Source of the DNA: UBA4823 sp034436035
GTDB lineage: Bacteria; Chloroflexota; Anaerolineae; Anaerolineales; UBA4823
Assembly: GCA_034436035.1 (NCBI GenBank)
Contig: DAOTVW010000072.1
Coordinates: 1 to 15,403 of the forward strand
Direction: 5' to 3'
DNA: 15,403 bases
In this document: positions 1 to 6,824 of the stretch, piece after piece
Layout: each line of letters starts with the position of its first letter
Numbering within the stretch: position 1 is the stretch's first letter
Translations under genes and position numbers: made by a program
Notes under the pieces: model-generated
What the model was told of the DNA's origin: nothing
Database searches by the model: none
The model's input: only the letters and a program-made list of their open reading frames with translations

Positions 1-1
1 A

Positions 2-364
2 GAGCGAGTATTTTTAGTGCAGGCAGATTTGCTTCCCGCGCTTGGAGTAAGGGTGGATCTAATTTGTGCAAACTTGCCCTATGTTCCCCAACAAGACTTA
101 TTGTCATTGAAAGTCGCAGAAAAGGAACCGCTCATCGCACTTGATGGGGGAGAAAATGGTTTAATGGTTTATCGCCGCTTAATGACACAATTAGCTGAAC
201 AATGCAAAGCTCCTCGTTTTCTGTTGTGCGAAATTGACCCTCATCAGGTGATTCCTTTCGATACATTTATCGGGGAATATTTTCCATCCAGCCAAAGACA
301 AGTGTATTGTGATTTAAGCGGGCTTGAGCGTTTGATGACCGTAGAATTTTCCAGAGATGAATGA
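2..364 (+). CDS. prmC: PrmC/HemK-type release factor glutamine methyltransferase, 3' part
   Basis: This is the C-terminal ~120 residues of a class I SAM-dependent methyltransferase of the PrmC/HemK family, which methylates the Gln of the GGQ motif in peptide chain release factors. The frame is open to the window edge, so the gene starts upstream; the GTG at 17 is internal. Visible landmarks are the aspartate-containing strand before the substrate motif (VDLICANLPYVP), then the family pattern EP..ALDGGENGL..YRRL, and a final strand ending near RLMTVEF. The motif that is normally NPPY reads NLPY here. The stop overlaps the ATG at 357 and the next gene's ribosome binding site, so the two are probably co-transcribed. 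Family assignment is strong; the exact substrate cannot be shown from this fragment. Confidence 0.85.
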   Translation, partial: ERVFLVQADLLPALGVRVDLICANLPYVPQQDLLSLKVAEKEPLIALDGGENGLMVYRRLMTQLAEQCKAPRFLLCEIDPHQVIPFDTFIGEYFPSSQRQVYCDLSGLERLMTVEFSRDE

Positions 365-374
365 GGTAATCATT

Positions 375-1163
375 ATGTATGTGTTTCTATCGAAAACCAT
401 CCCCCCTTTGTTTTACCCATTGGGATTTGCCACAATTTTGATTATCCTTGTATTATTTTTGATCCAGCATACCCGATTGGCGAGGGGAATGCTATTGCTC
501 GCGTTTCTATTGCTTTGGCTGGGCGGAAACCGTTTCGTAGCTTATCAACTTGCCCGCTCTTTGGAATGGCGCTACTTGCCCAGGCAAGATTATCCATCTG
601 TGGAGGTGATGGTGGTTTTGGGCGGTGGTACATTTTCAGCCAATTATCCGCGGACGATGCCAGAGGTGAATGGTGCCGGTGACCGATTATTTTATGCGGC
701 GAAGTTGTATCACGAGGGGAAAGCCCAAAAAATTTTATTAAGCGGCGGATCGATTAGCTGGTACACCCCTAGCGATGGTCCTGCGGAAGATATGGCTGTG
801 TTGATGAGAATGCTAGGGGTACCGAATGATGCATTGATCATTGAGAACACCTCTCAAAATACTTACGAAAATGCGATCAATTCCAAGCGTATTTTAGAGG
901 AATTAAAAACACAACAAGTGTTATTAGTGACTTCGGCTATGCACATGCCCCGGGCGGTTAAAATATTTCAAGCCCAGGGTATCTCGGTGATACCAGCTCC
1001 GACAGATTACACCGTTACCCAAGCTGGATGGGAAACGATGACGGCAATAAATCCAGCTAACCTTATTTTGGATTTGATCCCATCCGCAGATAATCTTTCA
1101 CTCACCACACGTGTGCTGAAAGAATATATTGGGATGCAAACCTTTGAGCTTTTTGGAGATTAG
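375..1163 (+). CDS. DUF218 (ElyC/SanA/YdcF-like) membrane protein
   Basis: The 262-residue product has two N-terminal membrane segments (about residues 10-31 and 36-53) followed by a DUF218 domain (about 75-240). In that domain one sees VVLGGG, the LLSGG strand, the acidic/Asn-rich stretch IIENTSQNTYENA and the strand LLVTSAMHMPRA, in the family order. The layout matches ElyC, an E. coli protein linked to cell-envelope precursor metabolism; the biochemical activity of the family is poorly defined. I chose the ATG at 375 because a GAGGT motif lies 7 bases upstream. The upstream in-frame ATG at 357 would add six residues and has a weaker site. The gene follows prmC with overlapping signals and ends 29 bases before coaBC. 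Confidence 0.85.
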   Translation: MYVFLSKTIPPLFYPLGFATILIILVLFLIQHTRLARGMLLLAFLLLWLGGNRFVAYQLARSLEWRYLPRQDYPSVEVMVVLGGGTFSANYPRTMPEVNGAGDRLFYAAKLYHEGKAQKILLSGGSISWYTPSDGPAEDMAVLMRMLGVPNDALIIENTSQNTYENAINSKRILEELKTQQVLLVTSAMHMPRAVKIFQAQGISVIPAPTDYTVTQAGWETMTAINPANLILDLIPSADNLSLTTRVLKEYIGMQTFELFGD

Positions 1164-1164
1164 A

Positions 1165-1191
1165 TTGACAGTTTTCGTTGTACAATATAGT
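1165..1191 (+). promoter_or_regulatory. Possible promoter of coaBC, perhaps leaderless
   Basis: The 29-base gap before coaBC contains a perfect TTGACA at 1165-1170. Possible -10 elements are TACAAT at 1181-1186 and TATAGT at 1186-1191. TACAAT ends 6 bases before the ATG at 1193, which would fit a leaderless transcript, but TTGACA is only 10 bases from it; TATAGT gives a 15-base spacer. No Shine-Dalgarno motif precedes the ATG. Confidence 0.4.
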
Positions 1192-1192
1192 C

Positions 1193-2410
1193 ATGATAAG
1201 AGTTCTGGACAAGAAGAGGATTTTACTGGGCGTCAGCGGTTCTATTGCTGCTTATAAAGCTGCCGATTTGGCATCCAAATTAACTCAAGCGGGTGCAATC
1301 GTTAGGGTGATATTAACCGAGGCGGCGCAACAATTCATCACCCCCTTAACATTTCAATCCGTCACAGGCCAAAAAGCCTACACAGATAAAGATTTATGGA
1401 GCGGGGAAGGACATGTGCTGCATATTGGTTTGGGGAGTGAAACGGATTTGATGGTTATTGCTCCCGCATCTGCCAATACAATCGCACGTTTGGCAAATGG
1501 GCTGGCAGATAATTTTCTCTGCCTAACCGCTTTAACAGTTCATTGTCCGATGATCGTTGCCCCCGCCATGGATAGTGGCATGTATAGCCATCCCGCAACT
1601 CGAGCGAACCTGACAACCTTAAAAGAACGGGGCATCATTTTCGCTGGACCGGTGGAAGGCAGGATGGCTTCCGGTTTGGTTGGTTTAGGCAGGATGGTCG
1701 AGCAAACCGAATTGATGGGGATGATTCGTTTGGTGCTGGGTAAAGACGGGGAGCTGAAAGGAAAAAGCGTTATTGTAACTGCGGGTGGAACAGCAGAACC
1801 AATTGATGCGGTTCGTGCGATTACGAACCGTTCTTCGGGAAAACAAGGTTTTACTATTGCTCAAGCCGCGCTTGATCGTGGTGCAAGGGTGACCTTGATC
1901 GCAGCCAATTCTACTTTACCCACTCCTGTTGGCGCCGAGCGGGTTAATGTGACAACTGCCAGTGAAATGAAAGATGCAGTATTGAATGCCATTCCGTCTG
2001 CAGACGCTTTGATCATGGCTGCTGCGGTCGCTGATTTTCAGCCCGTTAAATCCGAAATTCAAAAAATCAAGAAAGAAACGGGTATCCCGGAAATTTGCTT
2101 GACCTATACTCCGGATATCCTGGCAGAAGTAAGCCAGTACCGGGAGAGGAATGGATTTCCCAAAATAGTGATCGGCTTTGCAGCCGAAAGCCAGGATTTG
2201 ATTCTAAATGCAAGCCAAAAGCTAAACAGAAAAAAATTGGACCTAATTGTCGCAAATGATATCAGTGCGAAAGATGCTGGCTTTGCCGTGGATACCAATC
2301 GAGTGACATTAATCCATAAAAATGGAAATGTAGTAGATTATCCTTTAATGCAAAAAGACGAAGTTGCAGAACTAATTATCGAGCAACTTATTCAGCTATT
2401 CCAAGAATAA
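1193..2410 (+). CDS. coaBC: Bifunctional phosphopantothenoylcysteine decarboxylase / phosphopantothenate-cysteine ligase
   Basis: This 405-residue protein carries out two steps of coenzyme A synthesis: CTP-dependent joining of 4'-phosphopantothenate to cysteine, then FMN-dependent decarboxylation to 4'-phosphopantetheine. The N-terminal CoaC flavoprotein domain (about 1-185) shows GVSGSIAAYK, the catalytic His77 in VLHI, and PASANTIARLANGLADN. The C-terminal CoaB domain (about 190-405) shows VTAGGTAEPID, ITNRSSGKQG, MAAAVADF, KIKK, TPDIL and KLNRKKLDLIVAND. Two CoaC residues differ from E. coli: the PxMN motif reads PAMD (Asp127), and the cysteine of the substrate-flap motif is Ser160 (ASGLVGLGRM). 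I chose the ATG at 1193, since a TTG five codons earlier only adds an unconserved tail. Length and both domains are complete. Confidence 0.95.
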   Translation: MIRVLDKKRILLGVSGSIAAYKAADLASKLTQAGAIVRVILTEAAQQFITPLTFQSVTGQKAYTDKDLWSGEGHVLHIGLGSETDLMVIAPASANTIARLANGLADNFLCLTALTVHCPMIVAPAMDSGMYSHPATRANLTTLKERGIIFAGPVEGRMASGLVGLGRMVEQTELMGMIRLVLGKDGELKGKSVIVTAGGTAEPIDAVRAITNRSSGKQGFTIAQAALDRGARVTLIAANSTLPTPVGAERVNVTTASEMKDAVLNAIPSADALIMAAAVADFQPVKSEIQKIKKETGIPEICLTYTPDILAEVSQYRERNGFPKIVIGFAAESQDLILNASQKLNRKKLDLIVANDISAKDAGFAVDTNRVTLIHKNGNVVDYPLMQKDEVAELIIEQLIQLFQE

Positions 2411-2413
2411 CCA

Positions 2414-3802
2414 TTATAGAGCTGGTCTTCTTTCCCACCAGCCGGCGCTTTGTTCGTATATATATGCGACTTGCAGTAACTTTTCTTCATTCCAGGCACG
2501 GGTGACTAATTGCAATCCAATTGGCAATCCTTGTGAATCAAATCCGCATGGCATGGTTAATGCTGGTAAACCGCTTAAATTAAATGGTGCTGTGAAACGG
2601 GTTAGGGTTTTAGCCCGTTCCAGCGCATTTTCTCCCTGGATTAGTGGCGCAGTGATAGGAGTCGTAGGGGTCAATAAAATATCATAATTACGGAAAAAGT
2701 CGTTGAATTTCTTACGGAGGATGGTTTGAGTATGGCGGGCGTGGACATATTGGCTTGATGTGACCATAGCACCATTGCGCAATCTTTGTAAGATATCTTC
2801 ACCAAATAATTCCGGATGGGCATTCAGATCTTGCTCGTAAAGGGCGGCTGCATCGCTAATAACCATCTGTGAATTGGTTTGTGCGGCCAGGAGACCATCA
2901 TGAAATGCACATTCTTCAACGATTGCTCCTAATTTTTCAAAGGCAGCAGCGGCATTACGCACTGCCTGGATAACTTCTGGATCTGCATCGGTAAAGAAAT
3001 CATCGCTGGCTAGGGCTATTTTTACTCCTTGCAAGGAATCCAATGCGGGGTGAAAGGTTTTATTTATGGATTTAGGGGCGGAATAAGGATCGTGATCATC
3101 ATATCCGGCGATGACATGATATAAAATGGCAGCATCTTCCACACATTTGGCGAGGGGACCTACATGGTCGAGATTCCAGCTGAGCGGTAAGACGCCTCTT
3201 ACGCTTACGCGGCCGAAGGTGGGTTTAAAACCGACAACGCCGCATAAACCGGCGGGAATACGAATCGAACCACCTGTGTCGGTTCCAAGAGCTCCAAGGC
3301 ATAAACTACTGGCAACGGCAACCGCGGAACCTCCGGATGAACCTCCGCTAATACGTTCAAGATTCCAGGGGTTGTGACATGCACCATAATGGGGATTGAC
3401 TGTCGTTACGCCAAGAGCAATCTCATGCATGTTTTGGTGGCCAATGAATATTGCACCAGCGCGTCGCAGTTTTTGCACTACGAAGGCATCCTCTTTCGGG
3501 ATATTATTTTGCCACACCAGCGATCCCGCCCGCAATGGCAGATTTCGAATGGCAAAAAGGTCCTTCAATCCCATTGGTATGCCAAAAAGAGCTGTGAGCG
3601 CTTTTTTGTTGTTATGCCAGCGGTTGGTTTTCTCACGCGCTTGTTCAAGTGCAGCATCGCGATAAACATTAAGATAACAATTGAGACGTGGATTTAAACG
3701 GTCGATTCGTTCCAACACGGCATTAGTTAAATCAATGGGAGCAAATTCTTTTCTTTCGATGGCGAGAAGTGCGCCTTTAATGGTTAATTGGTTTAGATCC
3801 AT
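2414..3802 (-). CDS. Amidase-signature family hydrolase
   Basis: This 462-residue enzyme belongs to the amidase signature family, which hydrolyses carboxamides with a Ser-cisSer-Lys triad. The triad is visible: Lys80 in MGLKD, cis-Ser155 in ISGGSSGGS, and nucleophile Ser179 in TDTGGSIRIPAG, with the usual 24-residue Ser-Ser spacing. It resembles GatA, but no gatB or gatC is nearby and the sequence before the Ser motif (GVTTVNPHYGACHNPWN) differs from typical GatA, so a free-standing amidase is more likely; the substrate is unknown. I chose the ATG at 3802 because GGAG sits 9 bases upstream; the upstream in-frame extension (54 codons) lies inside the HAD gene. The first 26 bases overlap the 3' end of that gene, so the two are probably translated from one mRNA. 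Confidence 0.88.
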   Translation of the reverse strand: MDLNQLTIKGALLAIERKEFAPIDLTNAVLERIDRLNPRLNCYLNVYRDAALEQAREKTNRWHNNKKALTALFGIPMGLKDLFAIRNLPLRAGSLVWQNNIPKEDAFVVQKLRRAGAIFIGHQNMHEIALGVTTVNPHYGACHNPWNLERISGGSSGGSAVAVASSLCLGALGTDTGGSIRIPAGLCGVVGFKPTFGRVSVRGVLPLSWNLDHVGPLAKCVEDAAILYHVIAGYDDHDPYSAPKSINKTFHPALDSLQGVKIALASDDFFTDADPEVIQAVRNAAAAFEKLGAIVEECAFHDGLLAAQTNSQMVISDAAALYEQDLNAHPELFGEDILQRLRNGAMVTSSQYVHARHTQTILRKKFNDFFRNYDILLTPTTPITAPLIQGENALERAKTLTRFTAPFNLSGLPALTMPCGFDSQGLPIGLQLVTRAWNEEKLLQVAYIYEQSAGWWERRPAL

Positions 3803-4412
3803 TTCGCTGTTCTCCAAGTATCTGATTGATTTCAGGGATGATCTGGGATGGGGATCGGAATTGTATTGCAAACATCCCGCTTTTACGGGCAGCTTCGACA
3901 TTTTCTGCGACATCATCAATAAAAATAGCCTGATTTGTTGGAATGGAGAGCTTCTCGGCTGCAAGTTGATAGATACGGGGGTCGGGTTTTATCAAGCCAA
4001 CCTCTGCAGAAATAATCACTTCGTCGAAGACCCCTAAAATGCCAAATTCCTCTTTCAGTAAGGAACGCAGATCATCCCACGCATTGCTCAAGAGCCCGAT
4101 CTTATAATCTTTACGCATGTGCTGTATATAAGTCACCAGATTAAAGTCGAGCCGGTCACCAGAGAAAAATTGATTGCGGAGGTCGATGATCTTTTGAGAA
4201 TTCATGTTTAGTGTTTTTGCGACAGTTTGCCAATGCTGGAGGGCAGATATCTCTCCAACCATCGCCTGATAAGAGGAAGGACTAGAGAAGACCAGATATT
4301 CTAGCTCGCTTTTGCTGATGGCGAATTTTTCTGCTAATGCTATACGTGGCGTTTGGTCTTCGGTACGTAATAACACACCGCCAAAATCAAATATCAATGC
4401 TCGGATGGTCAT
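3777..4412 (-). CDS. HAD-superfamily hydrolase (subfamily IA, YihX-like)
   Basis: The 211-residue product shows the four HAD motifs: motif I FDFGGVLL with nucleophile Asp9, motif II LLSNAW near residue 105, motif III Lys in GLIKPDPRIY, and motif IV FIDDVAENVEAA. The second acidic residue of the usual DxD is glycine (Asp9-Phe-Gly11). This is normal in the YihX / epoxide-hydrolase-N-like branch and suggests the enzyme may not act as a classical general acid phosphatase. A helical cap lies between motifs I and II. I chose the ATG at 4412 (MTIRALIFDFGG) with GGAG 9 bases upstream; the longer in-frame start at 4463 adds a tail not typical of the family. Its stop lies inside the amidase gene, implying translational coupling. 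The substrate is unknown. Confidence 0.85.
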   Translation of the reverse strand: MTIRALIFDFGGVLLRTEDQTPRIALAEKFAISKSELEYLVFSSPSSYQAMVGEISALQHWQTVAKTLNMNSQKIIDLRNQFFSGDRLDFNLVTYIQHMRKDYKIGLLSNAWDDLRSLLKEEFGILGVFDEVIISAEVGLIKPDPRIYQLAAEKLSIPTNQAIFIDDVAENVEAARKSGMFAIQFRSPSQIIPEINQILGEQRNGSKPINH

Positions 4413-4537
4413 GCACGCTGCTCCATGATGGATATATCTATGATGAAAAAATAGCGTTGCCACCTATTTTACACCAACATGAAGTTTTAAGATGAGGCTG
4501 CCTCCTGATGGCGTCTAAACTGGGCAACTATTCAGAT

Positions 4538-4601
4538 GGTGAGATACACTCTCTCTTCCGCCCTTCCAGTCCAGTTGAATCGCTGGAAGAAGTATCTCAT
4601 C
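4538..4601. other. Nested inverted repeat between the HAD and acetyltransferase genes
   Basis: An outer stem pairs GGTGAGATAC (4538-4547) with GTATCTCATC (4592-4601), ten pairs including one G-T. An inner stem pairs CTTCCAG (4563-4569) with CTGGAAG (4583-4589). On the minus strand a second GGAAGAG stretch (4551-4557) could replace the inner 3' arm, giving an alternative fold. No T-run follows on either side, so a simple terminator is unlikely. It lies in a 221-base gap, upstream of the HAD start and downstream of the acetyltransferase stop. The rest of the gap shows nothing else I can support. Confidence 0.5.
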
Positions 4602-4633
4602 CCATATCAAAAAACGGTTCCACAGGTAGTTGT

Positions 4634-5044
4634 TTAGCACACAGGAGAAATTTCCTTGCGCATCGAGCTAAACCGCTTGACATGCCGATAGCCCATGGAT
4701 TCGTACAGCCGAAAAGCCCCCGAAAGGTTTTGTGTATCAACCCCTAGCGCAGCTTCTTCCAGGCCGCGTTCTTTAAGCGCTTTCAGGCTGGCAGCAATTA
4801 ACGCTCGGGCAACGCCCTTCTTCCGCCAGGGCCGTCTTACGGCAATGTTCTCCATATAACCGCGTTTTCTTCCATATGCTGCGTTTTCATCCTGATCAAT
4901 AAAGCTCAGAACCATGCCGACAACTTCATCATCTTGCCAGGCTACTCTCCAGAGGGACGGGTCAAAGTGTGGGCTTTCCAGCCAGGCCTCCAATGGGTCT
5001 TCCGCATCTGGGCTGAATCCCCAATGGTCGCGAAACGCTTCCAT
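4634..5044 (-). CDS. GNAT-family N-acetyltransferase, N-terminally truncated
   Basis: The 136-residue frame contains the C-terminal part of a GNAT acyltransferase domain: the acetyl-CoA-binding loop VRRPWRKKGVARAL (R-x-x-G-x-A) near residue 75, strand 5 AALGVDTQNLSGAFRLYESMGY, and a final strand RFSSMRKEI. The opening EAFRDHWGF...W.....FDPSLW resembles the middle of the second GNAT domain in two-domain (mycothiol-synthase-like) proteins, so the first domain and the first strand-helix unit of this one appear to be missing. The frame is open only to codons just after the MFS stop (TGA at 5063-5065). The ATG at 5044 has a distant TGAGG 16 bases upstream, and an extra four or five residues with a non-ATG start are possible. 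It may be an expressed fragment or a decaying remnant. The substrate is unknown. Confidence 0.6.
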   Translation of the reverse strand: MEAFRDHWGFSPDAEDPLEAWLESPHFDPSLWRVAWQDDEVVGMVLSFIDQDENAAYGRKRGYMENIAVRRPWRKKGVARALIAASLKALKERGLEEAALGVDTQNLSGAFRLYESMGYRHVKRFSSMRKEISPVC

Positions 5045-5062
5045 TTTGTTTTCATCGAATCC

Positions 5063-6337
5063 TCATTTCTCACTTATTGTCTCTTTTTGATTATGGGGTA
5101 GCTTGAATTTAAGCCATGCCGGAACCACCGTGGCCAGGGCTAGATAAGCCGTTAACCGGAAGGGGAACCGTGCTCCAAACCGTTCATACAATTGCGCTCC
5201 AATCGCTGGGGCGGGCAAAGAGAAGATCCCTAAGCTGGTTTCAAATAATCCAAAAGCAGTGCCACGCAATTTTGCTGGGAAGGCTTTGCTGACCAGGGAA
5301 TCATAAGCTGGCGCCATTAATCCTACGCCAATGCCTAATAATGACCAGGCTAGTGCGAAACCCCAGAAATGGTGAGAATGGACGAATATAAGTAACGCTA
5401 CAAACTGGGTCAGGAAACCACTTGCAATTCCAACTCGTTCTCCTTTTTGATCGGCTAACCATCCAGCCGGCAGGGTAGTAATCATCATAAAAACGCCAAA
5501 TACCGCTTCCAGCACTCCAATTTGTTGAACATTTAGCCCACCATCCTCTTGCAAGTAAATTGGTAGAAGGTTATTAGAAAGTGCATAAGCTATATCGCGG
5601 ATTCCATCGGTGATTAAAATCCAAGTGACCAAACCCCCGGCAATGATTAATGAGAACATTAAACCTAAATTCACCTTCAAGCTTTGTAAGGTTAATTGTT
5701 GGGGATGCTTTTCTTGGTTTAGAGCAGCCTGGCGCGCCATGGCTACTCGTATCAGTGTTGCGATGGTATAAACGATGCCGGCGCAGATCAGCATGAAACG
5801 GAATCCGAAACGATAAGCCAAGAATCCCCCAAGGGGAGGCCCAATAACCGAAACGATCATAAATATAGTGTTCGTGATGCCATAGACGCGCGCTCTGTTT
5901 TGCTCGGCTGACTGTTCGGCGATAAATGCACCAAAACTTGGGGCAACCAGTGAACGCGTGATCGCTCCTAAACCTTCTCCTAGTAATATCCATTGCCAGC
6001 TTGGAGCGAGGATTAAACCAACATACGATAACACTCCGGCTACACTTCCAATAGCGATGCTTCGCAGACGGCCAAGGGAATCGGAGATCCAACCTCCTAA
6101 GATTTGAAGCCCGAGGGGAATGATTTGGGATAGGGTAAAAAATAAACCAATTTGTGTGATATTTGCATTTAATGATTTTAAATATAGTGGTAATAGCGGA
6201 CCATACATATTACCGCCAATATTTGCCAATACCATAGCCAGCATAAACCAGAGTAACAAAGGGCTAAGGATTGCATTCGTGTCTGGTTTTGCGGAATAGA
6301 GTCTCAATTTTTGCTCCTTTATTGATGCTTGTTCCAT
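5063..6337 (-). CDS. Major facilitator superfamily transporter (12 TM)
   Basis: This 424-residue membrane protein has about twelve hydrophobic segments in two six-helix halves. The MFS loop 2-3 signature is clear (GGWISDSLGRLRSI, residues ~81-94), and its second-half counterpart reads GWLADQKGERVG. The helix 5 region (IGPPLGGFLAYRFGFRF) resembles proton-antiporter drug-efflux families, but the substrate cannot be read from the sequence. The start at 6337 has AGGA 9 bases upstream. The short gap downstream to the truncated acetyltransferase suggests a shared transcript. A 13-bp inverted repeat (6381-6418) lies 43 bases upstream of the start. Confidence 0.88.
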   Translation of the reverse strand: MEQASIKEQKLRLYSAKPDTNAILSPLLLWFMLAMVLANIGGNMYGPLLPLYLKSLNANITQIGLFFTLSQIIPLGLQILGGWISDSLGRLRSIAIGSVAGVLSYVGLILAPSWQWILLGEGLGAITRSLVAPSFGAFIAEQSAEQNRARVYGITNTIFMIVSVIGPPLGGFLAYRFGFRFMLICAGIVYTIATLIRVAMARQAALNQEKHPQQLTLQSLKVNLGLMFSLIIAGGLVTWILITDGIRDIAYALSNNLLPIYLQEDGGLNVQQIGVLEAVFGVFMMITTLPAGWLADQKGERVGIASGFLTQFVALLIFVHSHHFWGFALAWSLLGIGVGLMAPAYDSLVSKAFPAKLRGTAFGLFETSLGIFSLPAPAIGAQLYERFGARFPFRLTAYLALATVVPAWLKFKLPHNQKETISEK

Positions 6338-6380
6338 TTTAGTTTATCCTTGTATATCATACTTCGAAAAGTTAATCCGA

Positions 6381-6418
6381 TCGCGAATAACCAACATAGT
6401 CCTGCTGGTTATTCGCGA
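6381..6418. repeat. 13-bp perfect inverted repeat upstream of the MFS gene
   Basis: TCGCGAATAACCA (6381-6393) is repeated exactly inverted at 6406-6418, with a 12-base spacer. It lies 43 bases upstream of the MFS start and covers the stop codon of the uncertain ORF at 6409-6690. On the minus strand it is followed by a mixed sequence with only one TTTT, so it is a poor intrinsic terminator. An operator for a regulator of the transporter, or an RNA hairpin, are both possible. Confidence 0.6.
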
Positions 6419-6690
6419 GGGGATGGTTTATCCGAAAAGGCATTGGATAAAAAACACCACGCTCTCTGGATCCAAGAGGATTTTTGTGAGCCGGGTTGAA
6501 TTCCGGTTGGTTGCGAGTTCTCCATTCTTTCTGAAATTGAATCCGAAATACTCGCACCATCGTAGTCCAGCGTCCTATCATTGAGCGCGTGTTTACGAAA
6601 TCCGTCATTGGAGCCAACCCGATTTTTCCTTCTCTCGGGGGATGGCTTGGGTTTTGATCGTGATGGTTCGATTGGTTCGATTGTAATCAT
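6409..6690 (-). CDS. Uncertain 93-codon ORF, unrecognised
   Basis: An ATG at 6690 is preceded by GGAG with 8-base spacing, and the frame runs 93 codons to a TAA inside the 6381-6418 inverted repeat. The product would be hydrophilic, start with a repeated Ile-Glu-Pro (from a tandem 9-base repeat at 6664-6681) and a Lys/Pro/Arg-rich stretch, and contain a short WIQRAWCFL segment near the end. I do not recognise it. A second overlapping frame (6372-6617, 81 codons) looks equally protein-like, codon-position bias is weak in the first frame, and no promoter separates it from the terminators just upstream. It could be a small gene, a decayed remnant or chance. Confidence 0.25.
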   Translation of the reverse strand: MITIEPIEPSRSKPKPSPERRKNRVGSNDGFRKHALNDRTLDYDGASISDSISERMENSQPTGIQPGSQKSSWIQRAWCFLSNAFSDKPSPRE

Positions 6691-6717
6691 GTCACACACT
6701 CCACATGATCTCCATTT

Positions 6718-6753
6718 CAAAACAAAATGCGCCGCAGGAAATCCCGTGGCGCA
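6718..6753 (-). terminator. Second hairpin with T-run (tandem terminator)
   Basis: TGCGCC (6728-6733) pairs with GGCGCA (6748-6753), extended inward by further pairs around one mismatch. On the minus strand the stem is followed by TTTTGTTTT. It lies just downstream of the stronger terminator at 6764-6800 and would catch read-through. Confidence 0.6.
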
Positions 6754-6763
6754 ATAACACTAT

Positions 6764-6800
6764 AATAAAAACAGCCACGGGCGGAAGTGCACCGTGGCTG
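6764..6800 (-). terminator. Rho-independent terminator
   Basis: CAGCCACGG (6772-6780) and CCGTGGCTG (6792-6800) form a 9-bp GC-rich stem with an 11-base loop, followed on the minus strand by TTTTTATTATAG. It ends the short unit containing the 29-codon ORF and would also stop transcripts reading out of the sugar-transport locus. Its loop is complementary to part of that ORF. Confidence 0.85.
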
Positions 6801-6824
6801 CTTGCGAAGCTCTTTTAGAGGAGT

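Noticed and set aside
2414..3964. Reading the amidase as GatA of the tRNA amidotransferase with a 54-residue N-terminal extension
   Set aside because: No gatB or gatC nearby, the region before the Ser motif differs from GatA, and the extension lies within the HAD gene upstream of a good ribosome binding site.
4563..4589. tRNA-like T-arm on the minus strand
   Set aside because: GATTCAA vaguely recalls a T-loop, but the loop is 13 bases long and no acceptor, D or anticodon arm can be drawn.
4508..4747. 79-codon plus-strand frame between the HAD and acetyltransferase genes
   Set aside because: It overlaps the conserved 3' end of the acetyltransferase on the other strand and runs through the nested hairpin; no recognisable protein pattern.
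5574..6092. 172-codon minus-strand frame inside the MFS gene
   Set aside because: It is an alternative frame of a clear 12-segment transporter gene and its product shows no membrane or family pattern.
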